From Bifidobacterium catulorum (GTDB lineage Bacteria > Actinomycetota > Actinomycetes > Actinomycetales > Bifidobacteriaceae), in contig NZ_QFFN01000002.1 of assembly GCF_003129925.1 (NCBI RefSeq), positions 105,824-169,823 of the forward strand: a stretch of 64,000 bases of DNA, given 5' to 3'. Position numbers and translations under genes: made by a program. Of the stretch, positions 44,308-55,457 are shown piece by piece. The first letter of the stretch is position 1, and every line of letters begins with the position of its first letter. The notes beneath the pieces are model-generated. The model searched no databases. It saw only the letters and a list, made by a program, of their open reading frames with translations, and was not told where the DNA came from.

Positions 44308-44344
44308 CGTCGCAATCATGAAGAACAGAGGCGAACATCACATC

Positions 44345-45226
44345 ATGACTGATATCAAGGCATTGCATGATTCCACACGCACGCTCGTCATGGGCGTGCT
44401 CAACATCACCGAGGACTCGTTCTCCGACGGCGGCCTGTGGCTCGATCCCGACAAGGCCCGTGCCCACGGCGCCGACATGATGGATGACGGCGCCGACATC
44501 ATCGACATCGGCGCCGAATCCACACGTCCCGGTGCCAAGCGCGTCAGCGAATACGACGAGATGGCCCGCGTCACCGGCGCGGTGAAGGCGCTCATCGCCC
44601 ACCCCGGCGCCATGCTCTCCATCGACACCACTCGTGCGTCCGTCGCCGCGGCGGCGCTCGACGAAGGCGCGCAGATCATCAACGACGTCTCCGGCGGCCG
44701 CCTCGACGGAAACCTGCCGCATGTCGTCGCCGACCACGACTGCCTCTACATCGTGCAGCACTGGCGCGGATGGCTCGCCGGCTCCCACGACGGCGCCGCG
44801 CCCGACGCCGACACCTCCCACTACGCGCACGGCGTCCTCGCCGACGTGCGCGACGAGCTCATGCGCCAGGTCGACGACGTCATCGCCGCCGGCGTCGACC
44901 CTGAACGCATCATCATCGACCCCGGCCTCGGCTTCTCCAAACCCGGCATCCAACACAACCTGCCGCTGCTTGCCGGTCTCGACGCGTTCAAGGCCACCGG
45001 ATACCCGGTGCTCATCGGCCAGTCCCGCAAACGCTTCATCGGCGCCATGCTCGCCGAAGCCGGCATCACGGAGCCGACCATGGCCGACAAGGACGACGTC
45101 ACCGCCGCCCTCTCCGCCCTCTGCGCGGAACACGGCGCCTGGGCCGTGCGCGTCCACGACGTGCGACGCTCCGTCGCAGCCGTCAAGGCGGGCGAACTCT
45201 GGAAGCAATACGCTCAGTCCAACTGA
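44345..45226 (+). CDS. folP: Dihydropteroate synthase
   Basis: The 293-residue TIM-barrel enzyme joins p-aminobenzoate to hydroxymethyl-dihydropterin diphosphate; it is the sulfonamide target. VMGVLNITEDSFSDGG (near 16-31), DIIDIGAESTRPGA, IIDPGLGFSKP and the C-terminal RVHDVRRS motif are present. I chose the ATG at 44345; another at 44318 is in frame and closer to the hairpin. It lies in the folE-folP-folBK run. Confidence 0.94.
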   Translation: MTDIKALHDSTRTLVMGVLNITEDSFSDGGLWLDPDKARAHGADMMDDGADIIDIGAESTRPGAKRVSEYDEMARVTGAVKALIAHPGAMLSIDTTRASVAAAALDEGAQIINDVSGGRLDGNLPHVVADHDCLYIVQHWRGWLAGSHDGAAPDADTSHYAHGVLADVRDELMRQVDDVIAAGVDPERIIIDPGLGFSKPGIQHNLPLLAGLDAFKATGYPVLIGQSRKRFIGAMLAEAGITEPTMADKDDVTAALSALCAEHGAWAVRVHDVRRSVAAVKAGELWKQYAQSN

Positions 45227-45243
45227 CCACGAAAAGGAACCCC

Positions 45244-46245
45244 ATGGACTCCATCCGACTCACCGGCGTCCGCGCCGAGGCAACGCACGGCGTCCTCGAC
45301 TTCGAACACGTCGAACCACAGCCGTTCGTCGTCGACGCCACCATGTTCCTCGACCTCTCCGAGGCCGGAGCATCCGATGATCTCGCCGCCACGGTCGACT
45401 ACGGGCAGATCGCCAAACGCATAGTCAACGTCATCGAAGGCGAACACGTGGACCTCATCGAAAGGCTCGCCGCCAAGATCGCCGACTCCATCCTGCTGTC
45501 GCATCGCATCCAACGCGTCATCGTGACCGTGCACAAGCCCAAGGCGCCCATCAAGGTGCCGTTCGACGACGTCAGCGTGACCATCGAACGCGCCCGCGAC
45601 CCGGAAGGGGGCACACTCGCCTCGCAGATCGGCGCGGCGGCCTCGGCCTCGGCCTCGACTTCGGCCGCGAACGGGAGTGCCGACTCGAACGCCGCCGCAA
45701 CGGGCACCTCGGCCATGCCCGCCACTCATACCGCCATCGTGGCCATGGGCGGCAACATCGGCGACGTCGAACAGACGCTGCGCGCCGCCGTCGTCGCCAT
45801 CGACGGCGTGCCCGGCAACCAGGTCAACGGCATCTCGCCTCTCTACCGCACCGCGGCCTGGGGCATGGAACCCGGCACGCCCGACTTCCTCAACGCCGTC
45901 GTCGAACTCACCACCACGCTCGACGCCGATACGCTGCTCAACGCCCTCCAGACCATCGAAACAGCCCACGGACGCTCTCGGAAGGTCCACTGGGGCTCGC
46001 GCCCGCTCGACCTCGACATCATCGACTTCGACGGCGAGACCCGCGACGATCCGCGACTCACCCTGCCCCACCCGCGTGCATGGCAGCGGGCCTTCGTACT
46101 CGCCCCCTGGGCCGACCTCGAACCCGCGGCACGTCTCGTCGGCCCCCACGGCGGGCCGGTCGCCGAACTGCTCGCCCGAACCCCGGACCACGACGCGGTC
46201 GAACGCGTCTCCGACAGCTGGATTCTCGGCGGATCCGTCGCCTAG
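45244..46245 (+). CDS. folK: Bifunctional dihydroneopterin aldolase / HPPK (FolB-FolK fusion)
   Basis: The 333-residue fusion has a FolB aldolase (about 1-120: LTGVRAEATHGVLDFEH, TVDYGQIAKRI, LIERLAAKIAD) and a FolK pyrophosphokinase (about 160-333: AIVAMGGNIGDVEQTL, YRTAAWG, WGSRPLDLDIIDFDG, LPHPRAWQRAFVLAPW). An Ala/Ser/Thr-rich linker (about 120-160) joins them. The fused enzyme makes hydroxymethyl-dihydropterin diphosphate for FolP. It sits 17 bases after folP. Confidence 0.94.
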   Translation: MDSIRLTGVRAEATHGVLDFEHVEPQPFVVDATMFLDLSEAGASDDLAATVDYGQIAKRIVNVIEGEHVDLIERLAAKIADSILLSHRIQRVIVTVHKPKAPIKVPFDDVSVTIERARDPEGGTLASQIGAAASASASTSAANGSADSNAAATGTSAMPATHTAIVAMGGNIGDVEQTLRAAVVAIDGVPGNQVNGISPLYRTAAWGMEPGTPDFLNAVVELTTTLDADTLLNALQTIETAHGRSRKVHWGSRPLDLDIIDFDGETRDDPRLTLPHPRAWQRAFVLAPWADLEPAARLVGPHGGPVAELLARTPDHDAVERVSDSWILGGSVA

Positions 46246-46291
46246 AACACCACGACGACATCCACGACGATCCGCAGCACGCAGCAGACGC

Positions 46292-46347
46292 CCCGTATCA
46301 AACATCCCGTATCAAACATCCCGTATCAAACGCCCCGTAGCAAACAC
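46292..46347. repeat. 14-bp tandem repeat, four units
   Basis: Units CCCGTATCAAACAT (46292, 46306), CCCGTATCAAACGC (46320) and CCCGTAGCAAACAC (46334) sit between folBK and the DUF3180 gene. Copy number may vary between strains. Confidence 0.85.
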
Positions 46348-46391
46348 CAAGCAGCAGACCACCCGCGAGCCCGCAGACCAAGGAGCATGGC

Positions 46392-46970
46392 ATGAAGATG
46401 AGACGCACCCCATGGTGGCAGTACGTGGTGGCCATCATCCTCGGCACCCTGTGCGGCGCCACCCTGGTGAAGGCCACCGAACACAGCGCCTACACGCTCA
46501 TGGGCGCGCCATGGCTCGTTTCGCTGCTGCTCGCCATGCTCGGCACCCTCGTTCTCATCATGTCGTGGCAGGTGCGTAAATACGTCAAAGGCGAACTCAA
46601 GGCCATGAGCATGGACCGGGCCGTCAACACGCTCCTGTTGGCGAAATCCCTCGGCATCGCCGGCGCGGCGCTCGCGGGATGGTACGGCGGCCAGCTGCTC
46701 ATGAGCATCGGCCATCTCGAAGCGGAATTCTACGGCGACGCCGCCCTCGAATGCGGCGTCGCCACCGTGATCTGCCTCGTCGACATGGTCATCGGCATCG
46801 TGGGGGAGTATTGGTGTCAGTTGCCGCCCAAGGACGGTCCCGAACATCCCAGGACCAAGGAGGCGGAACGCCGGCGCAATCTGGCGCCTGCCGCGGGAGC
46901 ATCCGCCGGAGCCTCCACGGACGCGGCCACCGGGGTCGCCGGAACGACGACCGGCACCATAAATCGCTGA
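46392..46970 (+). CDS. DUF3180-family membrane protein
   Basis: The 192-residue protein has four membrane segments (about 10-28, 38-57, 85-105, 118-140) and a Pro/Ala/Thr-rich tail. Its place directly after folK and its start MRRTPWWQYVVAIILGTLCG fit DUF3180, which is found in this position in many actinobacteria. Function is unknown; linkage suggests a tie to folate or envelope functions of the block. Confidence 0.75.
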   Translation: MKMRRTPWWQYVVAIILGTLCGATLVKATEHSAYTLMGAPWLVSLLLAMLGTLVLIMSWQVRKYVKGELKAMSMDRAVNTLLLAKSLGIAGAALAGWYGGQLLMSIGHLEAEFYGDAALECGVATVICLVDMVIGIVGEYWCQLPPKDGPEHPRTKEAERRRNLAPAAGASAGASTDAATGVAGTTTGTINR

Positions 46971-47022
46971 CGGTGGGCTGAATCGCCCGTCATCGCCGTC
47001 ATTGTGTGCCACAATGGGGTGT

Positions 47023-47940
47023 ATGACACGTTATGATCTCCGCACCGTCCCCGATGGGCGTGACATCGCATTGCGGGCCGTTGACGACGACGGCAGCCTG
47101 CGCGTGGTCCACGTCTACGGAGAGGACGAACAATATCCGCTGGCCGCGGACAGATACTATACGAATCTGCCAAATCTGTTCATTGACATCCTCGATATCC
47201 TCGACGGCAACGCGCCGCGTTTCGAAGAGAAGCGGGACGCGGACGGCACTATTGACGGCACCATTGACGGCGCTATCATCGACGCCATCGACGGCGGCAA
47301 ATCCATCAGTCTCAGGAACCTCACGGTACGCGCCTCGCATGCGGCCGCCGACGGTTCCGGCAACGCGCGACGGTTCAAGGACGTCCGCTCGCTGTGGGCC
47401 CTGATGAGCAATCATGTGAACATCAACGTCAGACGTCCCGACGACGACCCCATCGTGGACGTGCGCCGCAACCGCAACTGGAAGAAAAGCCAGCCGCTGC
47501 GCGACGTGCCGGCCGATCCGGGCGCATGGTTCCTCTCCAGCGTGTATTCGCGGTCGAACCCGCGCAAGAACCCTGTGATCGCCTACCGCGGCATAGACGT
47601 CATCTTCGACGCGCTGCTCGCGGAACTCGACGAGACCGCGGCCCCCGACATCGCCCGGGCCCGCGACGCCATCGGCACGAACCTCGATTATCCGACCTAC
47701 GCCGAGATCGCGGGCGCGTTGGGCGACACCAACATGCTGGTCTTCCACAACGACCAGTCGCTCGCCGACTGGATTCGCGAACAGGCCAAGGTGCAGGACA
47801 TCGTCTTCCCCGATACGCCGGCCCGCGTGATGGTCAACCCCGATCCCGCCATCGATGATGACGACCCGCGGTATCTGCCCGCGGATTCGACGATGACGAT
47901 GGCCCATCTCGCCAACGTCATCGCGCCGCGCGAGCAATGA
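47023..47940 (+). CDS. Uncharacterised acidic soluble protein (305 aa)
   Basis: I do not recognise a family. The protein is acidic, with no signal peptide or membrane span. An internal repeat GTIDGTIDGAIIDAIDGG lies near residues 78-95. The C-terminal half contains an ordered-looking segment (YPTYAEIAGALGDTNMLVFHNDQSLADWIREQAKV). The start is the ATG at 47023, since CACAAT ends 7 bases upstream and no ribosome site is present. A hairpin follows. It stands alone between the folate block and tesB. Confidence 0.65.
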   Translation: MTRYDLRTVPDGRDIALRAVDDDGSLRVVHVYGEDEQYPLAADRYYTNLPNLFIDILDILDGNAPRFEEKRDADGTIDGTIDGAIIDAIDGGKSISLRNLTVRASHAAADGSGNARRFKDVRSLWALMSNHVNINVRRPDDDPIVDVRRNRNWKKSQPLRDVPADPGAWFLSSVYSRSNPRKNPVIAYRGIDVIFDALLAELDETAAPDIARARDAIGTNLDYPTYAEIAGALGDTNMLVFHNDQSLADWIREQAKVQDIVFPDTPARVMVNPDPAIDDDDPRYLPADSTMTMAHLANVIAPREQ

Positions 47941-47960
47941 CGTAGCCCCGGTGCCGGTCC

Positions 47961-47988
47961 CGCCTCCCTCTCAGAGGAAAGGGAGGCG
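47961..47988. terminator. Hairpin between convergent genes
   Basis: CGCCTCCCT / AGGGAGGCG arms with a 10-base loop, between the 305-aa gene and tesB; no T tract. Confidence 0.55.
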
Positions 47989-48059
47989 TCGCGCTCGGAT
48001 GGCCGGGGAGAGGCCGGGCGACACGCGCCGTGTCGTGGGTCTCCCCGGCGCTGCGCCGC

Positions 48060-48977
48060 CTACTTCCCGGCGTCCTCCGGATTGGGCACGCGCACCATGG
48101 CCTCTTGGCTCATCGCCGCCACAAGCGTGCCGTCCTGCGCATACACCTTCGCATAGCTCAGGCCACGGCCATGCGCCGCGGTCGGCGTATCCTGCACATA
48201 CAGATGCCATTCGTTGACGTCGATGTCGCGGTACCACCACATCGAATGGTCAAGCGTGGCGAATGAGATGCCCGGCGTCATGAAACTCAGGCCGGCGCGA
48301 CGGATGATCGGCTCCATCATGATCTGGTCGCATCCGCACGCGAGAATCGCACGATGGCACAACTGCGGCAGGTCCACATGCCCGTCCGCCCTCATCCACA
48401 CCATCTGCCGGCCGTCGTCGCGCTTCGACGCCGTCTCGTCGGTGCCAAGCATCACCGGCGCGTTCACATGACGGATGTCGAACGGCGACTTGGTCACATA
48501 GTAGTTCGCGAACTGCGAATTCTGGGCATATGGCTCCATCAGCTCCTTCGCGCTGGTCAGCGACTCGGGGTCGGGCACGTCGGACGGCATCGGATCGGAG
48601 AACTCCACGCCCTCCTGACCGTGCTTCTGAAAACTGGCGATGGCCGTGAGGATAGGCCCCCTCGACTGCGTGGCGTTCACGCGGCGGGCCGAGAACGAAC
48701 GGCCGTCGCGCAGATTCTCCACGTCGAACAGCACATCCTGGCGGATATCGCCGGCGGCGATGAAATACGCGTGGATCGAATGCGGCAGACGATCCTCGGA
48801 GACCGTGCGCGCCGCGGCGACCACCGACTGCGCGATTACCTGCCCGCCGTAGACGCGGCCCGTGGGGAAATACAGGCTTTCACCGCTGATGTACGTATGG
48901 TTGCGGTATGGCGAAGGCTCTCCCAGCCTCAGCACCTTGATGAGATGATTAAGCGGTTTCTGGTCGTCCGTCGTCAT
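48060..48977 (-). CDS. tesB: Acyl-CoA thioesterase II
   Basis: The 305-residue double-hotdog enzyme hydrolyses acyl-CoA. GRVYGGQVIAQSVVAAARTV (about 40-59) and the C-terminal FATLDHSMWWYRDIDVNEWHLY with GRGLSYAKVYAQDG are family signatures. The Asp of the catalytic D-x-x-x-W pattern is in LDHSMW. The start is the ATG at 48977, with GAGG upstream; the in-frame GTG at 48989 lies in the ribosome site. Confidence 0.9.
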   Translation of the reverse strand: MTTDDQKPLNHLIKVLRLGEPSPYRNHTYISGESLYFPTGRVYGGQVIAQSVVAAARTVSEDRLPHSIHAYFIAAGDIRQDVLFDVENLRDGRSFSARRVNATQSRGPILTAIASFQKHGQEGVEFSDPMPSDVPDPESLTSAKELMEPYAQNSQFANYYVTKSPFDIRHVNAPVMLGTDETASKRDDGRQMVWMRADGHVDLPQLCHRAILACGCDQIMMEPIIRRAGLSFMTPGISFATLDHSMWWYRDIDVNEWHLYVQDTPTAAHGRGLSYAKVYAQDGTLVAAMSQEAMVRVPNPEDAGK

Positions 48978-49146
48978 GGAAATCCTCACTTACGGCTGTG
49001 AGTACGCGTGGTACTGCTCATGTTCTGTTGTATGTTCTGCAATGCAGTCTAGTTATGGCCGGTAAAGAACAATCGGAGGGTTTTGTAACAAGTTCGTGAG
49101 GCAGATGAACAGCGGATGACGACGGTGCCGGAATGCCGTCCGGGTG

Positions 49147-49426
49147 CTGTCGTGGGCGGGTCTGGTGACGGACGAAGCGTGGTTTTTCGGTGTTTTGGGG
49201 TCTTGTCCTTGGGGCTGTTGGGGGATGGTCTTACGGATCGTTGGGATCATGCGGTTTTGTGTAATCGTGATTGTGAATGGTGAAGGACGAACGATGATAT
49301 TCGTGATTTTTGCGTTTCGTCCTTCGCGGCCACAGCAATGCCGCGCCAAAGGACGCCGTGACTAAGAGGGACGCCGCGCCGAGGGATGCCATGCCGAGAA
49401 CGGCGTGATCACGTATGCCGTTGTGG
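49147..49426. repeat. Left copy of a long direct repeat flanking the DUF559 gene
   Basis: This copy is about 280 bp. From 49147 to 49358 it aligns with 50615-50826 at constant offset (1468) with few mismatches. A 15-bp tandem array of GGGATGCCATGCCGA-like units follows, with three units here. It contains AAGGACGAA...TTCGTCCTT arms (49282-49323 region). No convincing gene is present between tesB and the DUF559 gene. Confidence 0.9.
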
Positions 49427-49466
49427 TCATACCTCCGTGGACCGCGGATGTCGCCCCGTTCGATGG

Positions 49467-50438
49467 TCATCGGCACAGATCTCGCAATGGACGGGCCCGG
49501 ATGGTGAAATCAACCGGCACGTCGCGTGAAATCAGCATCCGTGCCACTCGAAAGGCGAAATACGCCCGCGTTTCGTCATCCTGCAGCACGTCGGCATTGA
49601 CGACGTACACAATCCATCCTTTCGCTTGCAGATGTTCCCGTTTTTCCTGGTCGCGACGCCATTGACGTTTGTCCGTCCGATGATGGTCGCCATCGTATTC
49701 CACCGCCACCTTGGCTTCCGGCCATGCCATGTCCACGGTCATCGGCGCGCCCGACAGGAACGTCATTCCCGACACCGTGTGATTCGTCACGGGGCAGGGG
49801 ACTCCGTGGCATATCAATACGAGACGGCATTTGGTCTCCTGTGGTGACATCACATTCGGTCTGGCGATGCGCAAAGCCATGCTGCACAGCAGTCGACCGC
49901 GGAACGACGGGGCTGTTTCCGTCAGATTCCGCATGCGTTGCAACGGGTTGGCATATCCATCGAGGGACATTCTCATGGCGATGGATTCGGTCAGCACGAC
50001 GAACTGCTCCAAAGGCACGAACCGGGCCATCTGCGCCCACGTATGCACCAGGTCGAGCACATAGACGTCGGCAAGAAGACGTATCTGCGAGGAGGCGTCG
50101 AACAATGGCCATATGTGGGGAATGACATTCTTCGAAGCCATGCGTTTGCCGCGGGCGCTGGCTACGGAATGCAGCATCGTGACGTCCAGGGAGCACCGTT
50201 CAGGAAGCGGGACCATATGAAGTTCCAAGGCGGTGGTCAACCCGAACAGCATTTGGCGTCCGCGACGTTGTGTTTCCTCAAGGCACCGTCGGAGGGTGGA
50301 GAGCTTTCGGGAGGCCAGGTCCTCTGACATCGACCGGCCGTCGTACGGGGTGGCGACTTGCGACGGTCTTTGGTATCCGGACGGGCCGGTGGGCTGTTCG
50401 TCGGCGGCGATGTTCGGAATCGTGATCGGATGACGCAT
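49467..50438 (-). CDS. DUF559-type nuclease-fold protein
   Basis: The 323-residue protein has a helical N-terminal half without recognised domain. The C-terminal half is a DUF559/Vsr-like PD-(D/E)xK fold: TVDMAWPEAKVAVEYDGDHHRTDKRQWRRDQEKREHL and GWIVYVVNADVL, with the core acidic residues in VDMAW and VEYDGD. This arrangement is common among actinobacterial proteins of possible abortive-infection or toxin type, but the role is unproven. AGAGG precedes the start. Long direct repeats on both sides suggest the gene was inserted or can be lost by recombination. Confidence 0.75.
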   Translation of the reverse strand: MRHPITIPNIAADEQPTGPSGYQRPSQVATPYDGRSMSEDLASRKLSTLRRCLEETQRRGRQMLFGLTTALELHMVPLPERCSLDVTMLHSVASARGKRMASKNVIPHIWPLFDASSQIRLLADVYVLDLVHTWAQMARFVPLEQFVVLTESIAMRMSLDGYANPLQRMRNLTETAPSFRGRLLCSMALRIARPNVMSPQETKCRLVLICHGVPCPVTNHTVSGMTFLSGAPMTVDMAWPEAKVAVEYDGDHHRTDKRQWRRDQEKREHLQAKGWIVYVVNADVLQDDETRAYFAFRVARMLISRDVPVDFTIRARPLRDLCR

Positions 50439-50614
50439 GATGCACCTCTTCGTGGTCTGTGATGGCGATGTTGCCTACGCTAACGGAAAACCGAGGTGCA
50501 GAAGGGCGAAAACGGGAAATGTGGAAAACCTTGCGAAGAGGGTATCTGCTGGAAGGTGGAGGGAGACCGGTCTTAGGTGGCGTAGGTCGTGGTCATGCCT
50601 GTTGGGAGGGTGAT

Positions 50615-50911
50615 CTGTCGTGGACGGGTCTGGTGAAGGACGGGGCGTGGTTTTTCGGTGTTTTGTGGTCTTGTCCTTGGGGTTGCTGGGGGATGGTCTT
50701 ACGGATCGTTGGGATCATGCGGTTTTGTGTATTCATGATTGTGAATGGTGAAGGACGAACGATGATATTCGTGATTTTTGCGTTTCGTCCTTCGCGGCCA
50801 CAGCAATGCCGCGCCAAAGGACGCCATGCCGAGGGATGCCGTGGCTAAGAGAGACGCCGTGCTGAGGGATGCCATGCCGAGAACGATGCGACCACGTATG
50901 CCGTCGTGGAT
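50615..50911. repeat. Right copy of the long direct repeat
   Basis: The partner of 49147-49426, with four tandem 15-18-bp units in place of three, hence slightly longer. It lies upstream of the DUF559 start and downstream of ettA. The rest of the 667-bp gap up to ettA holds only the hairpin near 50964-51006 and a GC-rich array with GTTACCCGCT-like repeats. Confidence 0.9.
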
Positions 50912-50963
50912 GACGGACTGGGGATGGTTCGGTCAAAAGGCGGATGGTCCGACCGGGGACGAA

Positions 50964-51006
50964 GAAGGCCGGCCTTTCACGATTGCTCGATGGAAGGCCG
51001 GCCTTC
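50964..51006 (-). terminator. Hairpin downstream of ettA
   Basis: Two copies of GAAGGCCGGCCTT(T)C, about 21 bases apart, can pair with each other to form a long stem. On the minus strand it follows the ettA stop by about 100 bases. Confidence 0.5.
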
Positions 51007-51105
51007 ATGTTGCGTTGCGGGTTGCGGGTCGTCCGTTACCCGCTGTACGTTACCCGCTTGTCTGTTGTCCGTTGTCCGCTGCGTGGCGCGACGAACGAGA
51101 CGACC

Positions 51106-52785
<1,680 letters not shown>

Positions 52786-53009
52786 GGATGCAGTTACTCC
52801 TTACAAAGTTTGGAATTCCGCCGTTTCTTCGGTTCATGCATGGTGCCGGTTGTCGTTCGTCGTGTTCATTGCCGTCGCGTTGCCGGAGTACGCCGCTCGA
52901 TGCGGAGCGCGTCCGCATAGCGGCCGATTTCATGCCAAACCACCGCCCACCATGGTAACGGAAGGGCTGGAATGGCGCGGGAGCGACTGTCGGCGGCAGG
53001 TTGGGCGCG

Positions 53010-53270
53010 ATGATTCGTTGCCGGCTGGATCGCCTGTGGTCGGTCGACAACGCGCGCGAACGCGGGGAGCTTTCCTGCGAGCTGCCGGAAACCCTGATGC
53101 ACATGCCGGGCGATCTGGGCCGGGCCGCCATCATCCGCGACATGCGGCCGCTCTCGGAATCGGACATCGTCGCCGTGGTGGACGAGCTGTTCCTGCCGTT
53201 GGTGCGCTATTACGAGCAGCGATCCCGAACTCGCGCCACTGCGGTGTCCCACGGTCCCGAATGCGAATGA
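53010..53270 (+). CDS. Possible small protein (86 aa)
   Basis: The open frame encodes a plausible acidic helical protein (MIRCRLDRLWSVDNARERGE; later LSESDIVAVVDELFLPLVRYYEQ). No domain is recognised. CAGGTT ends 7 bases before the ATG, the spacing seen at other leaderless starts here. The opposite strand also has an open frame but with poor composition. The rest of the gap between ettA and the DUF1275 gene looks empty. Confidence 0.45.
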   Translation: MIRCRLDRLWSVDNARERGELSCELPETLMHMPGDLGRAAIIRDMRPLSESDIVAVVDELFLPLVRYYEQRSRTRATAVSHGPECE

Positions 53271-53337
53271 ACGACGAGGTGGCGAGACGGGCCTCGCGGA
53301 TATGGTCGTGTCGTGGAACGAGACGTTCGCAGGTGCT

Positions 53338-54168
53338 TTACCGGCCGGTGACCCAGCGGGCGTCGGAATGCACATGCGGCGCCATCAACGCGATCACCAG
53401 CAGCAGGCAGGCAATCATCACCATCAGGATCACGTCCTCATGGCCGCGGGTCTGCAACAGCGCGCCGATAAGCGCGCCGATGGCCAACGCGGTCAGCACC
53501 ACTGCCCGGCGCCCCAGCTTCGACCGCTCATGCCCGTGGGCCGAGGTGTCCGCCACGATGCCAGTGAGCGTCATCGTGAGCACGGTGGTGGGCAGGTCCG
53601 GCACCGAAAGCTTGCGTGCCGTGGAGTTCTGGATGCCCATAGCCGGGGCGAGCAGCACAATCAGCGTGATGACATGCAGGTCGACGTGGCTGGCCGTGGG
53701 GAAATTCAGACTCGGACCTGTGTCTCGAACCACCTGCGCGACCGTCGCGCCCGTTCCGGCGCCGCCCATCGCCGGCTCGGGGGCGAACCGGTTGAGCAGG
53801 TAGATGCCGATCAGCGCCGCGACCACGAACGCCGCCTGCACGCAGGTCGAAATCAGCAGATGCTTGGCACGATTGCCCTCGAATCGGTGGATGATACGCC
53901 CGCCGATCACCGCGCCGGCCACGAACGCCACCAAGGTCAGCGTGGACGTCCACCAGACGAACCCTTCGGCATGGGCGACCGAGAACCCCAGAAAGACGAT
54001 GTTGCCGGTCACGTTGGCCACGAACACATGGCCAAGAGACAGATAGCTCAGCGCATCCACCAGACCCGAGACGAACGTGAGGATCACCAGCGCCGGCGAA
54101 AGCAGACCGAAGTCGTCGTCCCGTCTGGGGACGATCGTTCGCACGGCCTCGGAAAGATGCGATGTCAT
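53338..54168 (-). CDS. DUF1275 (YoaK-like) membrane protein
   Basis: The 276-residue protein has about six membrane segments. The first region, VSGLVDALSYLSLGHVFVANVTGNIVFLG (about 30-58), is the DUF1275 signature. A later NSTARKLSVPDLPTTVLTMTLTG matches the second conserved block. Function in the family is unknown. The start is the ATG at 54168; a longer frame from 54237 has no clear ribosome site. Confidence 0.85.
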   Translation of the reverse strand: MTSHLSEAVRTIVPRRDDDFGLLSPALVILTFVSGLVDALSYLSLGHVFVANVTGNIVFLGFSVAHAEGFVWWTSTLTLVAFVAGAVIGGRIIHRFEGNRAKHLLISTCVQAAFVVAALIGIYLLNRFAPEPAMGGAGTGATVAQVVRDTGPSLNFPTASHVDLHVITLIVLLAPAMGIQNSTARKLSVPDLPTTVLTMTLTGIVADTSAHGHERSKLGRRAVVLTALAIGALIGALLQTRGHEDVILMVMIACLLLVIALMAPHVHSDARWVTGR

Positions 54169-54239
54169 GATGATTGCCCCCGATGATCGTCTGAATCGAA
54201 CGGATGGAGTATACCGCACCATGATGTCGTCGTTCATGC

Positions 54240-54251
54240 CGTCATATGACG
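54240..54251. promoter_or_regulatory. 12-bp palindrome CGTCATATGACG, second copy
   Basis: Same 12 bases as 10489-10500, lying between the DUF1275 gene and the ABC exporter genes. Confidence 0.3.
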
Positions 54252-54353
54252 TCCATGCCGACAGGGCGGGCGTATGGAATCCATAAGGACGATATGACGG
54301 CGGAGGCGCCTGAATTTATCATGATGATTGGAATGCGAAAGAGGGGGAACGAT

Positions 54354-55457
54354 ATGGTCGGGAGCGGCGACGCGGTCGGAACGGATGATGCAGGAACGGA
54401 CGGCGCGTCGGATCGCGTCCCCGCGATCGACGTGCGTCGTCTGACCAAACGATACGGTCGGGCACGCGGCATCGAGGACGTGAACCTCACCGTGCGCCAG
54501 GGCGAGATATTCGGATTCATCGGACCGAACGGGGCGGGCAAATCCACGACGATCCGCACACTACTGGGACTGATCCGCAAAACAGGCGGCGAGGCGTCGA
54601 TCCTCGGCCTCGATTGCGAACGGGACCGCACGAGAATCCTCGAACAGGTGGGCTACCTGCCCAGCGAGGTGTTCTACTACGACGGCATGAAGGCGCGCGA
54701 CCTGCTGAAGTACGCGGCGGGTTTCTATCGCGTGGACTGCACGGAGCGTATCCGCGAGTTGTCCGAGCGTCTCGGACTGGACCTCGACAAGAAGGTCGAG
54801 GACATGTCGCTTGGCAATCGCAAGAAGGTCGGCATCGTACAAGGACTGATGCACCGGCCGCGGCTCATCATCCTCGACGAGCCGACCAGCGGGCTCGATC
54901 CCCTCGTGCAGCGCGCGTTCTTCGACCTGATTCGCGAGGAGAACCGCCGCGGGGCCACGGTGCTGTTCTCGTCGCACATCCTCTCCGAAGTGCAGCGCAT
55001 CTGCGACCGCGTCGCCATCATCCGCGAGGGACGCATCGTGGCGGTGCGGTCGGTGGCCGAGATGCGGCGGTCCGCAGTCAAACGCGTGACGGTCGGGCTT
55101 GGGGACGCAGGTGGTCCGATGTCTGGGACCGAAGCCGCCGGGTCCGACGTCGATGTGGCGAGACGCACGTTCGCATCCATGTCCGGCGTGCGCTCGCTGC
55201 AGTTGGACGTGACCGATGCGCGCGGCGGAACCGGAGACGGTGGGAGCGGCCGTGGGAACACCGCCGCCACCGCGTCCTTCCTCTACGAGGGCGACTGCAA
55301 CGAGCTCATCGCAGCGCTCGCAGGCATGAGACTCACGGACGTGGAGATCGCCGAGCCGACGCTGGAGGAAGTGTTCATGCATTATTACCAGCCGGAGTCG
55401 AGGGTGGAATCAGTGCCGGAATCAGCGTCGCTGCAGGTGCCGGAGGCGGGGAGATGA
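54354..55457 (+). CDS. ABC-2 exporter ATP-binding subunit
   Basis: The 367-residue ATPase has Walker A G57-PNGAGKS64, Q-loop region QVGYLPSEVFYY, an atypical signature DMSLGNRKKVGIVQ, Walker B LIILDEPTSGLD and an H-loop in FSSHILSEV. A C-terminal extension of about 120 residues is Gly/Asp-rich in its middle. It forms an exporter with the two permeases that follow (ATGA and TGATG overlaps). The start is the ATG at 54354 with AGGGGG upstream. The substrate is unknown; bacteriocin immunity, drugs or peptides are all possible. Confidence 0.88.
   Translation: MVGSGDAVGTDDAGTDGASDRVPAIDVRRLTKRYGRARGIEDVNLTVRQGEIFGFIGPNGAGKSTTIRTLLGLIRKTGGEASILGLDCERDRTRILEQVGYLPSEVFYYDGMKARDLLKYAAGFYRVDCTERIRELSERLGLDLDKKVEDMSLGNRKKVGIVQGLMHRPRLIILDEPTSGLDPLVQRAFFDLIREENRRGATVLFSSHILSEVQRICDRVAIIREGRIVAVRSVAEMRRSAVKRVTVGLGDAGGPMSGTEAAGSDVDVARRTFASMSGVRSLQLDVTDARGGTGDGGSGRGNTAATASFLYEGDCNELIAALAGMRLTDVEIAEPTLEEVFMHYYQPESRVESVPESASLQVPEAGR

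Noticed and set aside
49053..49349. Minus-strand open frame beginning MARHCCGREGRNAKITNIIV, repeated at 50593-50817
   Set aside because: Both frames lie in the long direct repeat, so their similarity only reflects the DNA copy. Endings differ, composition is poor and no ribosome site is evident.
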